From NCBI GenBank assembly GCA_018702955.1, contig JABJEK010000079.1, positions 1 to 64,000 of the forward strand: a DNA stretch of 64,000 nt, read 5' to 3'. This document shows, in pieces, positions 18,266 through 26,787 of this stretch. The translations under genes and the position numbers were made by a program. This stretch comes from Rhodospirillaceae bacterium (GTDB lineage Bacteria; Pseudomonadota; Alphaproteobacteria; UBA6615). The notes beneath the pieces were generated by a model. That model saw nothing but the letters and a program-made list of their open reading frames with translations. It searched no databases and had not been told where the DNA came from. The stretch's first letter is position 1. Every line of letters starts with the position of its first letter.

Positions 18266-19015
18266 TCACGCTGCGCGTTTTGGATCGGGCAATAACTGAT
18301 CGCGGCGGAATGCAAACAACCCCGCACGGCCGATCAGATACACCTGAAATTTACTCGACAGGAGATCAGCGATCGCAGGTTCCCGCGCATTCAGCCCGCC
18401 CGCATAGGCACCAAACGCCGGCATGATCAGGCGGCGTCCGTCTGCCGCGAAGCAGCGCCCGGAGATTCGCCGCCCGCGCACTCGCACTGCGGCCTTGGGG
18501 TGGTAGTGGCCACAAATCTCACCCACCGGGATTGTCGCATCTGCAGGGGCTTCTGCCACATCATGGCGCAGCACCAGATCACCCACCCGCATTTCCCCGA
18601 CCGCCCGGCCGCCGAAGTCAGCGGGTGGTTCGGGATCGTGGTTCCCTGCAATCCAGACCCAGTCCTGCTTCGCGACGAGCCGCGCCAACCGCGCGCGGTC
18701 GCTCTCGGCCATCCGCGCCTCCCCGGCCAGATCATGCAGTGTGTCGCCCAGGCAGATCACGCGCCTGGGCTTCAACTGCGCACAAACGCGCTCCAGCCGT
18801 CGCAGTGTCTCGGCGGTGTCATAGGGCGGCAGCAGGCCCTGCCCACGCGCGGCAAAGGCCGAACCCTTCTCGAAATGCAGATCGGCCACCAGTAGATCGC
18901 CTGTGTCCGGCAGCCAGGCGGCACCGGAATGGTCGAGGATGATCTGTTGCCCGGCGATATCAATCGCGACAGCCTTGCGTTGATCAGCCGGTTGAGAATT
19001 TCCGTCAGGCGGCAT
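18266..19015 (-). CDS. pdeM: Ligase-associated DNA damage response endonuclease PdeM
   Basis: Metallophosphoesterase-fold DNA endonuclease of the Lhr-helicase/ligase repair group. From ATG 19015 the protein has 249 residues with the di-metal motifs in order: DLHFEK, GDTLHD, GNHDPEP and GHYHPKA. The start overlaps the helicase stop by 11 bases. In many bacteria pdeM sits with an exonuclease, an ATP-dependent DNA ligase and the helicase; here only the helicase partner is adjacent and a photolyase follows. Confidence 0.92.
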   Translation of the reverse strand: MPPDGNSQPADQRKAVAIDIAGQQIILDHSGAAWLPDTGDLLVADLHFEKGSAFAARGQGLLPPYDTAETLRRLERVCAQLKPRRVICLGDTLHDLAGEARMAESDRARLARLVAKQDWVWIAGNHDPEPPADFGGRAVGEMRVGDLVLRHDVAEAPADATIPVGEICGHYHPKAAVRVRGRRISGRCFAADGRRLIMPAFGAYAGGLNAREPAIADLLSSKFQVYLIGRAGLFAFRRDQLLPDPKRAA

Positions 19016-21461
19016 CGAAACCGAGCTCCTTGGTGTCCACATTTTCCATGGCCTCAGAGATAAGATCTTCGGCCGATTCTCCAAGCAACTCGTCGATCGC
19101 CGCGCCGTAAACGCTCTCGCGGCCAATCTCGAGCAGGATCGGCACGGCCAGCGGCGAGACCCGGTCGAGATGACGTTGGGTTATGCGGCCGCGCACCCGG
19201 GCCAGCATATCCGAAAGGCGGCGCACGTCCGTCAGGCCCGAGCCGGCGTCGGCCCGCGTGGCCCGCAGCAGGATGTGATTGGGCTCGTGGGAGCGCAGCA
19301 CGTCGTAGATCAGGTCCGAGTTGAACGTCACCTGGCGGCGGGTTTTTTCCTCGCCGGGATGGCGGCGCTGGATCAGCCCGGCGATCACCGCGACGTTGCG
19401 GAACGTGCGTTTGAGCATGGATGATTCGGCCATCCACGCCTCGAGGTCGTCGCCCAGCATATCCTCATCGAACAGCGCATCGAGGTCGGCCCCTTCGCAG
19501 GATTTGGTGCTCCACACGCCAATCACATAATCCGTCGCCACAAAGCCCAGCGGCCCCAGTCCCGCGCGCTCCATGCGCCGGGTGAGCAGCATGCCCAGGG
19601 TCTGGTGGGCGTTGCGCCCCTCGAAGCAGTAGGCGACGAGGTAGTGTTTGTTTGCGCGGGGAAAAGTCTCGATCAGCAGCCCGTCGCGCGACGGCAATAC
19701 CGAGCGCCAGCGCTGGACATCGAGCCAGTTCGAGACCTGTTCGGGCAGGTCCGCCCAGGTCTTCGGATTCGACAGGATCATGCGCACCCGGTCGGCGAGA
19801 TGGGTCGATAGCGGGAACCGCCCGCCCACATAGGCGGGTACCGCCGGGGCGTCGCCCTTACCCGGGCGCGTGATCACGCTGGTCTCGCGAACCTCGACGA
19901 ATTCAAGCAGGCGGCCCGCGAAAACAAACGTGTCGCCGCCGGTCAGGTGGTTGACGAAGCTCTCCTCTACTTCGCCCAGCACCCGGCCGCGGCCCATCCT
20001 GACCTTGAGGGTCGGCGCCTCGACGATGGTGCCCACATTCATCCGGTAGTCGCGCACCGCCGCCTTGGTCGCGATCTCGTAAGTCCCGTTGGAGGTCCGG
20101 AATAGTCGCTGAAACTTCTTGTAGCCGCCGAGTGCGTATCCGCCCGTGGCCACGAACTCGAACACGTCGTCGAAATCCTCGCGCGACAGATCCATATACG
20201 GCCCGGCGGTCCGCACCTGCTCGAACAGCGTGTCGCGATCCACCGGCCCGGCACAGGCCGTGCCCAGGATGTGCTGCGCCAGCACGTCGAGCCCGCCCGG
20301 GCGTGCGGGCAGGCCGTCGAGTGTGCGCGCGCGCACCGCATCGACCGCCGCGCGGCATTCGAGCACCTCGAACCGGTTGGCCGGCACCAGCACTGCCCGG
20401 CTCGGGCTATCCAGCCGATGGTTTGAACGCCCGACCCGTTGCAGGAGCCGCGTCGAGCCCTTCGGGGCGCCGACCTGGAGCACCAGATCGACCGCGGCCC
20501 AGTCCACGCCCAGATCGAGCGACGACGTCGCGACCACGGCGTCCAGATCACCCCGCGCCATCGCCGCCTCGACCTTGCGGCGCTGCTCCGGCGCGAGGCT
20601 GCCATGGTGCAGTGCGATCCGCAGGTCGTCCTCGTTCATCCGCCAGAGTTCCTGGAAGATGATCTCGGCCTGGGCGCGGGTGTTCACGAACACGATCGTC
20701 GTCCCCGCATCGCGCAGCTGGTCGTAGATCTCGGGGATCGCATGGGTGCCCATATGGCCCGACCAGGGCATCTCCACGGCCGTCTCCAGCACGTCGATGC
20801 GCGGTTCTGCCCCGCTTTCGCCGAGGACGAGAGACACGTCATTGGCGTCGCGTGTCGGCGACAGCCAACGCCGCAGCCGGTCGGGCTCGGCCACCGTCGC
20901 GCTCAGGCCGACCCGGCGCGCGCTGGGCGCGAGCGCCGTCAGACGGGACAGGCCGAGCGACAACAGATCGCCGCGCTTGTTGTCCTCCAGCGCGTGCAAC
21001 TCATCGACGATCACGCAGCGCAGCCGGCCGAAGATCGCGGGCGCATCCTCATAGGACAGCAGCAGCGCCAGGCTCTCCGGCGTGGTCATCAGCATCTGTG
21101 GCGGGGAGCGCCGCTGGCGCTGGCGCTTCGATTGCGGCGTGTCGCCGGTCCGGGTCTCGGCGCGGATCGGCAGGCCCATCTCGGCGATCGGTATCTCGAG
21201 GTTGCGGTGGATATCCACCGCCAGCGCCTTCAGCGGCGAAATGTAGAGCGTGTGCAGACCTTCGGGCGGCGCGTCAGTCTTCGTCAGTTCCACCAGGCTC
21301 GGCAGGAACCCGGCGAGCGTCTTGCCGCCGCCCGTCGGTGCGATCAGGAGTGCGGAGCGCCCGGCCGCCGCAGCGTCCAGCATCTCCAGCTGGTGGGGGT
21401 GCGGTGCCCAGTTGCGGCCGGCAAACCAGCCGGACAGAGCGGCCGGCAAACGATTACGCAT
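19005..21461 (-). CDS. Ligase-associated DNA damage response DEXH-box helicase (Lhr-like)
   Basis: Superfamily 2 helicase of 818 residues. Walker A APTGGGKT is at residues 41-48, Walker B is DELHA, and TRLLQRVGRSNHRLD is motif VI; the remainder matches the Lhr-C-terminal-like region of this family. Such helicases unwind DNA during repair together with PdeM and an ATP-dependent ligase. It follows the HIT gene by 33 bases and overlaps pdeM, so helicase and nuclease are coupled. The companion ligase and exonuclease genes are absent from the window. Confidence 0.93.
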   Translation of the reverse strand: MRNRLPAALSGWFAGRNWAPHPHQLEMLDAAAAGRSALLIAPTGGGKTLAGFLPSLVELTKTDAPPEGLHTLYISPLKALAVDIHRNLEIPIAEMGLPIRAETRTGDTPQSKRQRQRRSPPQMLMTTPESLALLLSYEDAPAIFGRLRCVIVDELHALEDNKRGDLLSLGLSRLTALAPSARRVGLSATVAEPDRLRRWLSPTRDANDVSLVLGESGAEPRIDVLETAVEMPWSGHMGTHAIPEIYDQLRDAGTTIVFVNTRAQAEIIFQELWRMNEDDLRIALHHGSLAPEQRRKVEAAMARGDLDAVVATSSLDLGVDWAAVDLVLQVGAPKGSTRLLQRVGRSNHRLDSPSRAVLVPANRFEVLECRAAVDAVRARTLDGLPARPGGLDVLAQHILGTACAGPVDRDTLFEQVRTAGPYMDLSREDFDDVFEFVATGGYALGGYKKFQRLFRTSNGTYEIATKAAVRDYRMNVGTIVEAPTLKVRMGRGRVLGEVEESFVNHLTGGDTFVFAGRLLEFVEVRETSVITRPGKGDAPAVPAYVGGRFPLSTHLADRVRMILSNPKTWADLPEQVSNWLDVQRWRSVLPSRDGLLIETFPRANKHYLVAYCFEGRNAHQTLGMLLTRRMERAGLGPLGFVATDYVIGVWSTKSCEGADLDALFDEDMLGDDLEAWMAESSMLKRTFRNVAVIAGLIQRRHPGEEKTRRQVTFNSDLIYDVLRSHEPNHILLRATRADAGSGLTDVRRLSDMLARVRGRITQRHLDRVSPLAVPILLEIGRESVYGAAIDELLGESAEDLISEAMENVDTKELGFDAA

Positions 21462-21494
21462 CGAACACCCGGTTTTCTGCGTGTCGCATTTGTC

Positions 21495-21902
21495 TCAGCC
21501 GAATGCCCGACGCAGATCCGTGAGCCGCGTGCCCAATGCGTCGGACGCGTAGGACAACGGCGGCGCCACGCCCCAGATCGGGTTCGGCCAGGCCGCATCA
21601 TGGGTGTGGCGCGCGACGATGTGGATGTGAAGCTGGGGCACCATGTTGCCGAGTGCGGCGACGTTGATCTTGTCCGGCTCAAACAGTTCCATCAGCGCCT
21701 CACTCGCGCGACTGATTTCGCGGCCGGCGGTCACCATGTCGTCGGGCGAGAGGTCATGGAAGTCCCGCAAATCCGGGCGCGCCGGCACCAGCACCAACCA
21801 GGGATAGTTTGCGTCGGTGAGTAGGAGCACCTCGCACAGGGGCCAGGCGCAGACGGACACCGTGTCGGCGGCGAGCTGGGGGTGGAGTTCGTAATCGGTC
21901 AT
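21495..21902 (-). CDS. HIT-family (histidine triad-like) hydrolase
   Basis: Small nucleotide hydrolase/transferase fold, 135 residues. The active-site strand reads VPQLHIHIVAR (residues 89-98 region): histidines 92 and 94 are present, but the first triad histidine is Gln90, a variant seen in a bacterial HIT subfamily. N-terminal strands (VCEVLLL-type, YPWLVLVPAR) fit the fold. It is first of the repair operon, 33 bases before the helicase; a link to nucleotide adduct clean-up is possible but unproven. The substrate is unknown. Confidence 0.9.
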   Translation of the reverse strand: MTDYELHPQLAADTVSVCAWPLCEVLLLTDANYPWLVLVPARPDLRDFHDLSPDDMVTAGREISRASEALMELFEPDKINVAALGNMVPQLHIHIVARHTHDAAWPNPIWGVAPPLSYASDALGTRLTDLRRAFG

Positions 21903-22030
21903 GGCTGAGTGTGCATCCGTTGGGCCTGAGGCCGGGTAGTCTAGCGCGACGAGGCCGAGAGCTCACCCGGCTAGTGCAGACGGGCCGCCTGGTGCAAACT
22001 CGAACCACCAATACGAATGGAAGAAACGCC

Positions 22031-23014
22031 ATGAAAGCCGTCTGGTATGAAGAACTCGGACCCGCCCGTGCGGTCCTGACGTTTGGTGAAATGGATTCAC
22101 CCGATCCCGGCCCCGGCGACGTCCGCGTGAAGCTGCATGCGTCCGGCGTGAACCCGGCCGACGTGAAACGCCGGGGGCTCGGTACCTACGGCATGGAATA
22201 TCCGCGCATTATCCCCAACAGCGACGGCGCCGGGATCATCGACGCGGTCGGCGACGGGGTATCGGACATCGAGGAAGGCCAGCGGGTCTGGCTGTTCAAC
22301 GGCCAGCGGCAAGGCCGCGCGTTCGGCACTGCGGCGGAATACATCACACTCGCTTCATGGCTCGTGGCACCCCTGCCCGACGCCCTCAGCTTCGACGAAG
22401 GGGCCTGCCTGGGCATCCCCTGCATGACCGGCCACCACAACGTGTTCTCCAGTGGCCCGGTCACCGGAAAGACCATCCTGGTGACCGGCGGCGCGGGTGC
22501 GGTCGGCCACTACGCGGTGCAGTGGGCCCGCTGGGGTGGTGCCACGGTCATCGCAACAGTCAGTTCCGACGAGAAAGCCGCCCATGCGAAAGCCGCAGGC
22601 GCGCATCACACGGTCAACTACCGGGACACCGACGCCGCCGACCAGATCCTGGAACTGACCGGCGGCGAAGGTGTTGATCGCGTTGTTGAAGTCGACCTGG
22701 CCGCCAATCTCGACCTGACGGCCAGGGTTCTCGCCACGGGCGGCACGATCTCGGTCTACGCCACCACCGGCGACCCGGAAAACCTCATGCTGCGGATGGC
22801 GCTGCGGAACGCGATCGTGCGGTTCATGGTCCTGCACAGCGTGCCCCGCGCGGCGATCGACCATGCGCGCGCCGACATCACAGCGTGGCTGACCGCAGGA
22901 AACGGGCTGCACACCGTCGCCGGGGCGTTTCCGCTGAGCCAATGCGTGGAAGCCCATGAATTCGTGGAATCGGGCGCCAAGCTGGGCACGGTGATTGTCA
23001 GGCCGACCGAATAG
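22031..23014 (+). CDS. NADPH:quinone reductase, zinc-independent MDR family
   Basis: Medium-chain dehydrogenase/reductase of 327 residues, zeta-crystallin/QOR-like: one-electron or hydride reduction of quinones or enones with NADPH. ATG 22031 (MKAVWYEELG) is the family start; the open frame upstream is not conserved. Nucleotide-binding segment VTGGAGAVGHYAVQWA lies near residue 155. The structural and catalytic zinc cysteines of alcohol dehydrogenases are absent. It is divergent from the HIT gene and followed after 26 bases by a membrane protein gene. Substrate not predictable. Confidence 0.9.
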   Translation: MKAVWYEELGPARAVLTFGEMDSPDPGPGDVRVKLHASGVNPADVKRRGLGTYGMEYPRIIPNSDGAGIIDAVGDGVSDIEEGQRVWLFNGQRQGRAFGTAAEYITLASWLVAPLPDALSFDEGACLGIPCMTGHHNVFSSGPVTGKTILVTGGAGAVGHYAVQWARWGGATVIATVSSDEKAAHAKAAGAHHTVNYRDTDAADQILELTGGEGVDRVVEVDLAANLDLTARVLATGGTISVYATTGDPENLMLRMALRNAIVRFMVLHSVPRAAIDHARADITAWLTAGNGLHTVAGAFPLSQCVEAHEFVESGAKLGTVIVRPTE

Positions 23015-23040
23015 CGCCAGATCTGAGCGGGGGACAGGAC

Positions 23041-23655
23041 ATGCCGAAGAAGATCACGCGTTCCGAATGGGCCGTACTCGCGGCGACACTGGCCTATATC
23101 GCGGTGTTCGGCGCGGTATTCATGTCGACGGGAAACCGCGAATTCCTCTGGTACATCATCACGCTGCTGATCCTCGTCGCTCTTGTCGGTGTCGGCCAGC
23201 GCAAGGCGGTCTTCCCGCCCGCGATCCTCTGGTCACTTTCCCTATGGGGATTCGTGCACATGGTCGGCGGCGGCATGCCGGTCGGCGAAACCGTGCTCTA
23301 TGGCCACGTGATCCTGCCGGTCTTTCAATCCGGCGAGATTGTGTTCCTGCGCTATGACCAGCTGGTCCATTTCTATGGTTTCGGCATCACCGCATGGTTG
23401 CTGTGGCATCTGCTGCGACGTCATTTCCCGGAGATGGAAGGCAGCATGAGCATCTATGTATTCGCCGTCCTTGGGAGCATGGGGCTCGGCGCCGTGAACG
23501 AGATGATCGAGTTCGCAGCGGTCGTCATGTTTCCGCAAACCAATGTGGGCGGCTACGTCAACACAGCACTCGACCTCGTGTTCAACGCCGGCGGCGCCAT
23601 TACAGCCATGGTGATTGTGGCGATCGCCGCTCCGGCACCAGCAAAACCCAGATAG
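23041..23655 (+). CDS. DUF2238-like (YjdF-type) inner membrane protein
   Basis: Polytopic membrane protein of 204 residues with about six hydrophobic segments. It has the spaced landmarks of the YjdF/DUF2238 group: YDQLVHF, NEMIEF and the terminal NTALDLVFNAGGAI. The polar residues in these motifs sit within membrane segments. Function of the family is unknown. ATG 23041 follows GCGGGGGACAGG. It may be co-transcribed with the quinone reductase upstream (26-base gap). Confidence 0.7.
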   Translation: MPKKITRSEWAVLAATLAYIAVFGAVFMSTGNREFLWYIITLLILVALVGVGQRKAVFPPAILWSLSLWGFVHMVGGGMPVGETVLYGHVILPVFQSGEIVFLRYDQLVHFYGFGITAWLLWHLLRRHFPEMEGSMSIYVFAVLGSMGLGAVNEMIEFAAVVMFPQTNVGGYVNTALDLVFNAGGAITAMVIVAIAAPAPAKPR

Positions 23656-23699
23656 GGGGCCCGGCGAACCGGAGAATGCGTCTGATAGGTTGCCAAATC

Positions 23700-23715
23700 G
23701 TCACGGTTTTGTGAC
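23700..23715. promoter_or_regulatory. Inverted repeat GTCAC-N6-GTGAC upstream of the hydroxylase gene
   Basis: A dyad of GTCAC and GTGAC arms with six central bases, 74 bases before the TTG start at 23789. Looks like an operator. It resembles a degenerate Pho box but the second half is inverted rather than repeated, so I do not call it one. Confidence 0.35.
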
Positions 23716-23788
23716 ATAAGAAAGCAAGTGGGGAGGCACCGGAAACACGGGTGCCGAAGACACCCGCAGTCCTTGCGGAGGTTGTGCG

Positions 23789-24730
23789 TTGAGTATCGTT
23801 TTAGACGGGGGCGCCGACGCCATCACGGGCGACGGCAAACAGCGAAATATCGTCGGCTACGCGCTGACTTTTCTACTCTGGCCCGGAATCCTGGCGGCCT
23901 GCCTCTACGGCACCTGGCTCGGCTTCGAGGCCGGCCATTCCGCGATCTATTTCAACATCACCTACCTGTTGCTGGCGCTGAGCCTGTTCACGCTCGAACG
24001 CCTGTTGCCCCATGAGCGCAACTGGCTCGACAATGACGGCCAGATCGGCCCGGACCTCGCCCACACACTCCTGAACAAGGGCTTCGCTCAGGTCCTCGTC
24101 GTGGTCGGCGTGACCATCGGTATCGCCGAGGTGGCAGCCAGCAAGGGCGGCGGGTTCTGGCCCGGCGACTGGCCGCTCGCGTTCCAGATTATCCTCGGCA
24201 TGCTGATCGCCGAGGCCGGCCTGTACACCGCTCATCGGGTGGCCCATGAATGGTCGCTGCTCTGGCGCTTCCACGCCGTGCATCACAGCGCCCCGCGCCT
24301 CTGGTTCTTCAACACCGGGCGCTTCCACGTGGTCGACACGGTGACCAGCATCCTGCTCAGCCAGCCGCTGCTGTTTCTGGCCGGTGCGCCGTCCGAGGTC
24401 TTCATCTGGGTGAACTCGACTACCGCCTTCATCGGCATGCTGACCCATTGCAACATCGAGATGCGCTTCGGGCCGCTGAACTATGTGTTCAACACCCCCG
24501 CCGTGCATCGCTGGCACCATTCGCGAAAGCCGGCGGAGGGCAACAGCAACTATGGTGAAAACCTGATGCTCTACGATGTCCTGCTTCGGACGTTCTACTG
24601 CCCGAACCGGCGCCCCCCGACCGACATCGGCATCGACGGGCCGATGCCCGCCAGCTTCGCGGGCCAGGTGGCCCAGCCTTTTCGGCGTATTCAGGCGGCC
24701 CTGCCGGTCACCCATGACGACGACCAGTAG
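23789..24730 (+). CDS. Fatty acid hydroxylase/sterol desaturase superfamily membrane protein
   Basis: Di-iron membrane oxygenase-like protein of 313 residues. Histidine boxes are HRVAHE (HX3H), HAVHHS (HX2HH) and HRWHHS (HX2HH), flanked by hydrophobic segments, so the metal site appears complete. The substrate could be a fatty acyl chain, a polar lipid head group (OlsE-like) or another lipid. The start is TTG 23789: GGAGG at 23777-23781 is seven bases away and no ATG fits the family length. It converges with the 2-oxoglutarate oxygenase gene. Confidence 0.88.
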   Translation: MSIVLDGGADAITGDGKQRNIVGYALTFLLWPGILAACLYGTWLGFEAGHSAIYFNITYLLLALSLFTLERLLPHERNWLDNDGQIGPDLAHTLLNKGFAQVLVVVGVTIGIAEVAASKGGGFWPGDWPLAFQIILGMLIAEAGLYTAHRVAHEWSLLWRFHAVHHSAPRLWFFNTGRFHVVDTVTSILLSQPLLFLAGAPSEVFIWVNSTTAFIGMLTHCNIEMRFGPLNYVFNTPAVHRWHHSRKPAEGNSNYGENLMLYDVLLRTFYCPNRRPPTDIGIDGPMPASFAGQVAQPFRRIQAALPVTHDDDQ

Positions 24731-24736
24731 AACGCT

Positions 24737-25447
24737 CTACTTCGCATCATGAAAGATGATCCCCAGCGTCGTGCGCGCGCCGCTGTGCAGTCGGCTCACG
24801 CCATGACGCATGGTCGCTCGGTAGTATCCGCGTGATCCCTGAACAGGCCGGTGGCGCACCGGGAAGATCACCGCGTCCCCCCGTTTAAGGGGCACCACCT
24901 CGACCCGCGACTGCTGGCGCGGGCGCTGCTCGGTCACGACGAACTCCCCGCCGGTGAAGTCCTTGTCCGGATCGGACAGGAGAATGGTCGCCTGCAGCGG
25001 GAACACCTCGTCGCCATAGAGATCCTGATGCAGACGGTTGTGGTCACCGGGCCCATAGCGCAGCAGCAGCGGCGTGGGCTTTGTCTGACCGTTTGTATGA
25101 CAAATCGCGCGATAGCCAGCGTGGTCAGCGGGATAGCGTTCGTCCACACCAAGTACCCCATTCCAGCGGTTGGCGATCGCCGCGAGCGGTGGGTAGAGAG
25201 CCTCGCGCAGCGCCTGCACCACATCGGGCAGGGGATCATCGAAATACTTGTATTCACCCTGGCCGAAACCATGCCGGGCCATGATCACGTGATTGCGGAA
25301 GCTCGATTTCCCGTCATAACACCTCGTCAGCGCCGCACAGTCCTTCGCGCCGAGGAGCGACGGGATGCAGGCATAGCCCCATTCGTCGAGCCGGGAGCGC
25401 AACACATCTGCGTCGAGCGCCGACAAACGCGTCTTCATTCCTGACAT
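24737..25447 (-). CDS. 2-oxoglutarate/Fe(II)-dependent oxygenase
   Basis: Non-heme iron dioxygenase, 236 residues from ATG 25447, chosen because GGAGG lies eight bases upstream; the frame opens 24 bases earlier. The iron triad is visible: LHQDLYGD gives His140 and Asp142, and His215 in RHGVSRLHSG supplies the third ligand, with Arg225 a candidate for the 2-oxoglutarate carboxylate. Overall it resembles prolyl-hydroxylase-like bacterial proteins. The target (small molecule, protein or nucleic acid) is unknown. It sits downstream of the MFS and enoyl-CoA hydratase pair on the same strand. Confidence 0.88.
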   Translation of the reverse strand: MSGMKTRLSALDADVLRSRLDEWGYACIPSLLGAKDCAALTRCYDGKSSFRNHVIMARHGFGQGEYKYFDDPLPDVVQALREALYPPLAAIANRWNGVLGVDERYPADHAGYRAICHTNGQTKPTPLLLRYGPGDHNRLHQDLYGDEVFPLQATILLSDPDKDFTGGEFVVTEQRPRQQSRVEVVPLKRGDAVIFPVRHRPVQGSRGYYRATMRHGVSRLHSGARTTLGIIFHDAK

Positions 25448-25521
25448 CGGAACGCCTCCGGTTCTTGGCATCAGAGCTCAGTCTGTATGGCCGCAGCATC
25501 CGCTGCCACCCGCTTCTTGCG

Positions 25522-26772
25522 CTATAGAGCGCGCGGGCGGCGCAGCAACATCCAGATAAAGGCCACGACCTGCAGCGCCAGTGCCACGCCGAACGCCGCG
25601 CGGTAGCCCATCACCGAATACGCACCATCCGCAGCAACCGGCCAGAGGTTGATGACTTCGCCCATCCCCCATTGCAGGGCGAACGCGGCGGCGAAAATCA
25701 GCAGGTTCTGGGCCGTGCTGGCGCGCCCGGCCAGCTCGGGTGGAAAAGCCCGCGCGAGCACCGAGAAAATCACCACGCCGGTGGTGCCCGTGGCCCCGAA
25801 GACGAACCACAGCAAGCCCGGCGCGGACGTCCATTCGAACAACACCAGGAGCTGGACCAGAATGAAGAGCCCCATGCCGGTTGCCGCCGTGACCAGCGGC
25901 GGAATATTCCGCCGCGCCAGCCTTTCAGCGGCGAACCCGACCACGACATTGCCGATGACGAATCCTCCCGCGCCGGCCAGCAAGGTGAAGCTGACAGTGC
26001 GCGAATCCAGCCCCGCGATGTCGCGCAACCATGGCCCCGCCCACAGGGTCTGGATGGCGAGGAAGCTGCCTTGTGACAGCGCCGCAAGCGGCGCCACGCT
26101 CCAGAAAACGCCGCTGCGATAGACCGAGAACATGCCGCGAATGCGCGCCGCCATGGGTTCGCCGGCACCGGCGCGGGTGCGTTCGGGTGCGACGAACCAG
26201 ATCATCACGGCGACGGCGAAGGTGGCGATTGCCAGCGCGACGAAGCCGTAGCGCCAGCCAACCACGCTCACCAGCGCTTCGGTTGGCGCGGTGGCGACCA
26301 TCGCACCGAGCCCGCCGAAGGCGACGACCAGGCCGTTCATCAGGGGCAGCTTGTCGCCCGGGTACCATTCGCTCATCGCCTTGAAGGCGCCCATCAGACA
26401 GGCCGCCACGCCGAGCCCGATCAACGCCCTGCCCAGCACGAGGCTCCACAGCCCGTCGCCGATGGAAAACAGGAATGCGCCGATGGCGGCGACCAGCAGC
26501 AGGCCGGTCACCACGCGGCGTGGCCCGTGACTGTCAAGATAGATGCCGACGGGAATCTGGGCAGAGGCAAACGCGATGAAATAGGCGCTGGTCAGCATGC
26601 CGAGCTGGCCCGGGGACAGAGACATCTCCAGCGCCAGATCCGGCCCGATCACCGCGTTCACGGTGCGATACAGATAGGAGAAGAAATAGCCGAGCGCGAA
26701 CGGCAGGAAGATCAGCGCGAACAGACGTGCGGCGGGTGGCCGGTCTTCCGACCGATCGAGAACATCTGCCAT
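25522..26772 (-). CDS. Major facilitator superfamily transporter
   Basis: 416-residue permease with twelve predicted hydrophobic segments and the MFS loop 2-3 motif in GIYLDSHGPRRV. The N-terminal FALGYFFSYLYRTVNAVIGP resembles nitrate/oxalate-formate-like and other alphaproteobacterial MFS carriers. Substrate cannot be read from sequence. The enoyl-CoA hydratase-like gene lies 15 bases upstream on the same strand, so the pair is probably an operon and the transported compound may be an acid processed as a CoA ester. Confidence 0.9.
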   Translation of the reverse strand: MADVLDRSEDRPPAARLFALIFLPFALGYFFSYLYRTVNAVIGPDLALEMSLSPGQLGMLTSAYFIAFASAQIPVGIYLDSHGPRRVVTGLLLVAAIGAFLFSIGDGLWSLVLGRALIGLGVAACLMGAFKAMSEWYPGDKLPLMNGLVVAFGGLGAMVATAPTEALVSVVGWRYGFVALAIATFAVAVMIWFVAPERTRAGAGEPMAARIRGMFSVYRSGVFWSVAPLAALSQGSFLAIQTLWAGPWLRDIAGLDSRTVSFTLLAGAGGFVIGNVVVGFAAERLARRNIPPLVTAATGMGLFILVQLLVLFEWTSAPGLLWFVFGATGTTGVVIFSVLARAFPPELAGRASTAQNLLIFAAAFALQWGMGEVINLWPVAADGAYSVMGYRAAFGVALALQVVAFIWMLLRRPRAL

Positions 26773-26787
26773 CTAGAGGATCATCTT

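Noticed and set aside
20439..21824. A 461-codon + strand frame opposite the DEXH helicase
   Set aside because: Shadow frame; the helicase motifs are on the reverse strand.
23700..23717. A Pho box upstream of the lipid hydroxylase gene
   Set aside because: The second half is inverted (GTGAC) instead of a direct repeat, so it fits a dyad operator better.
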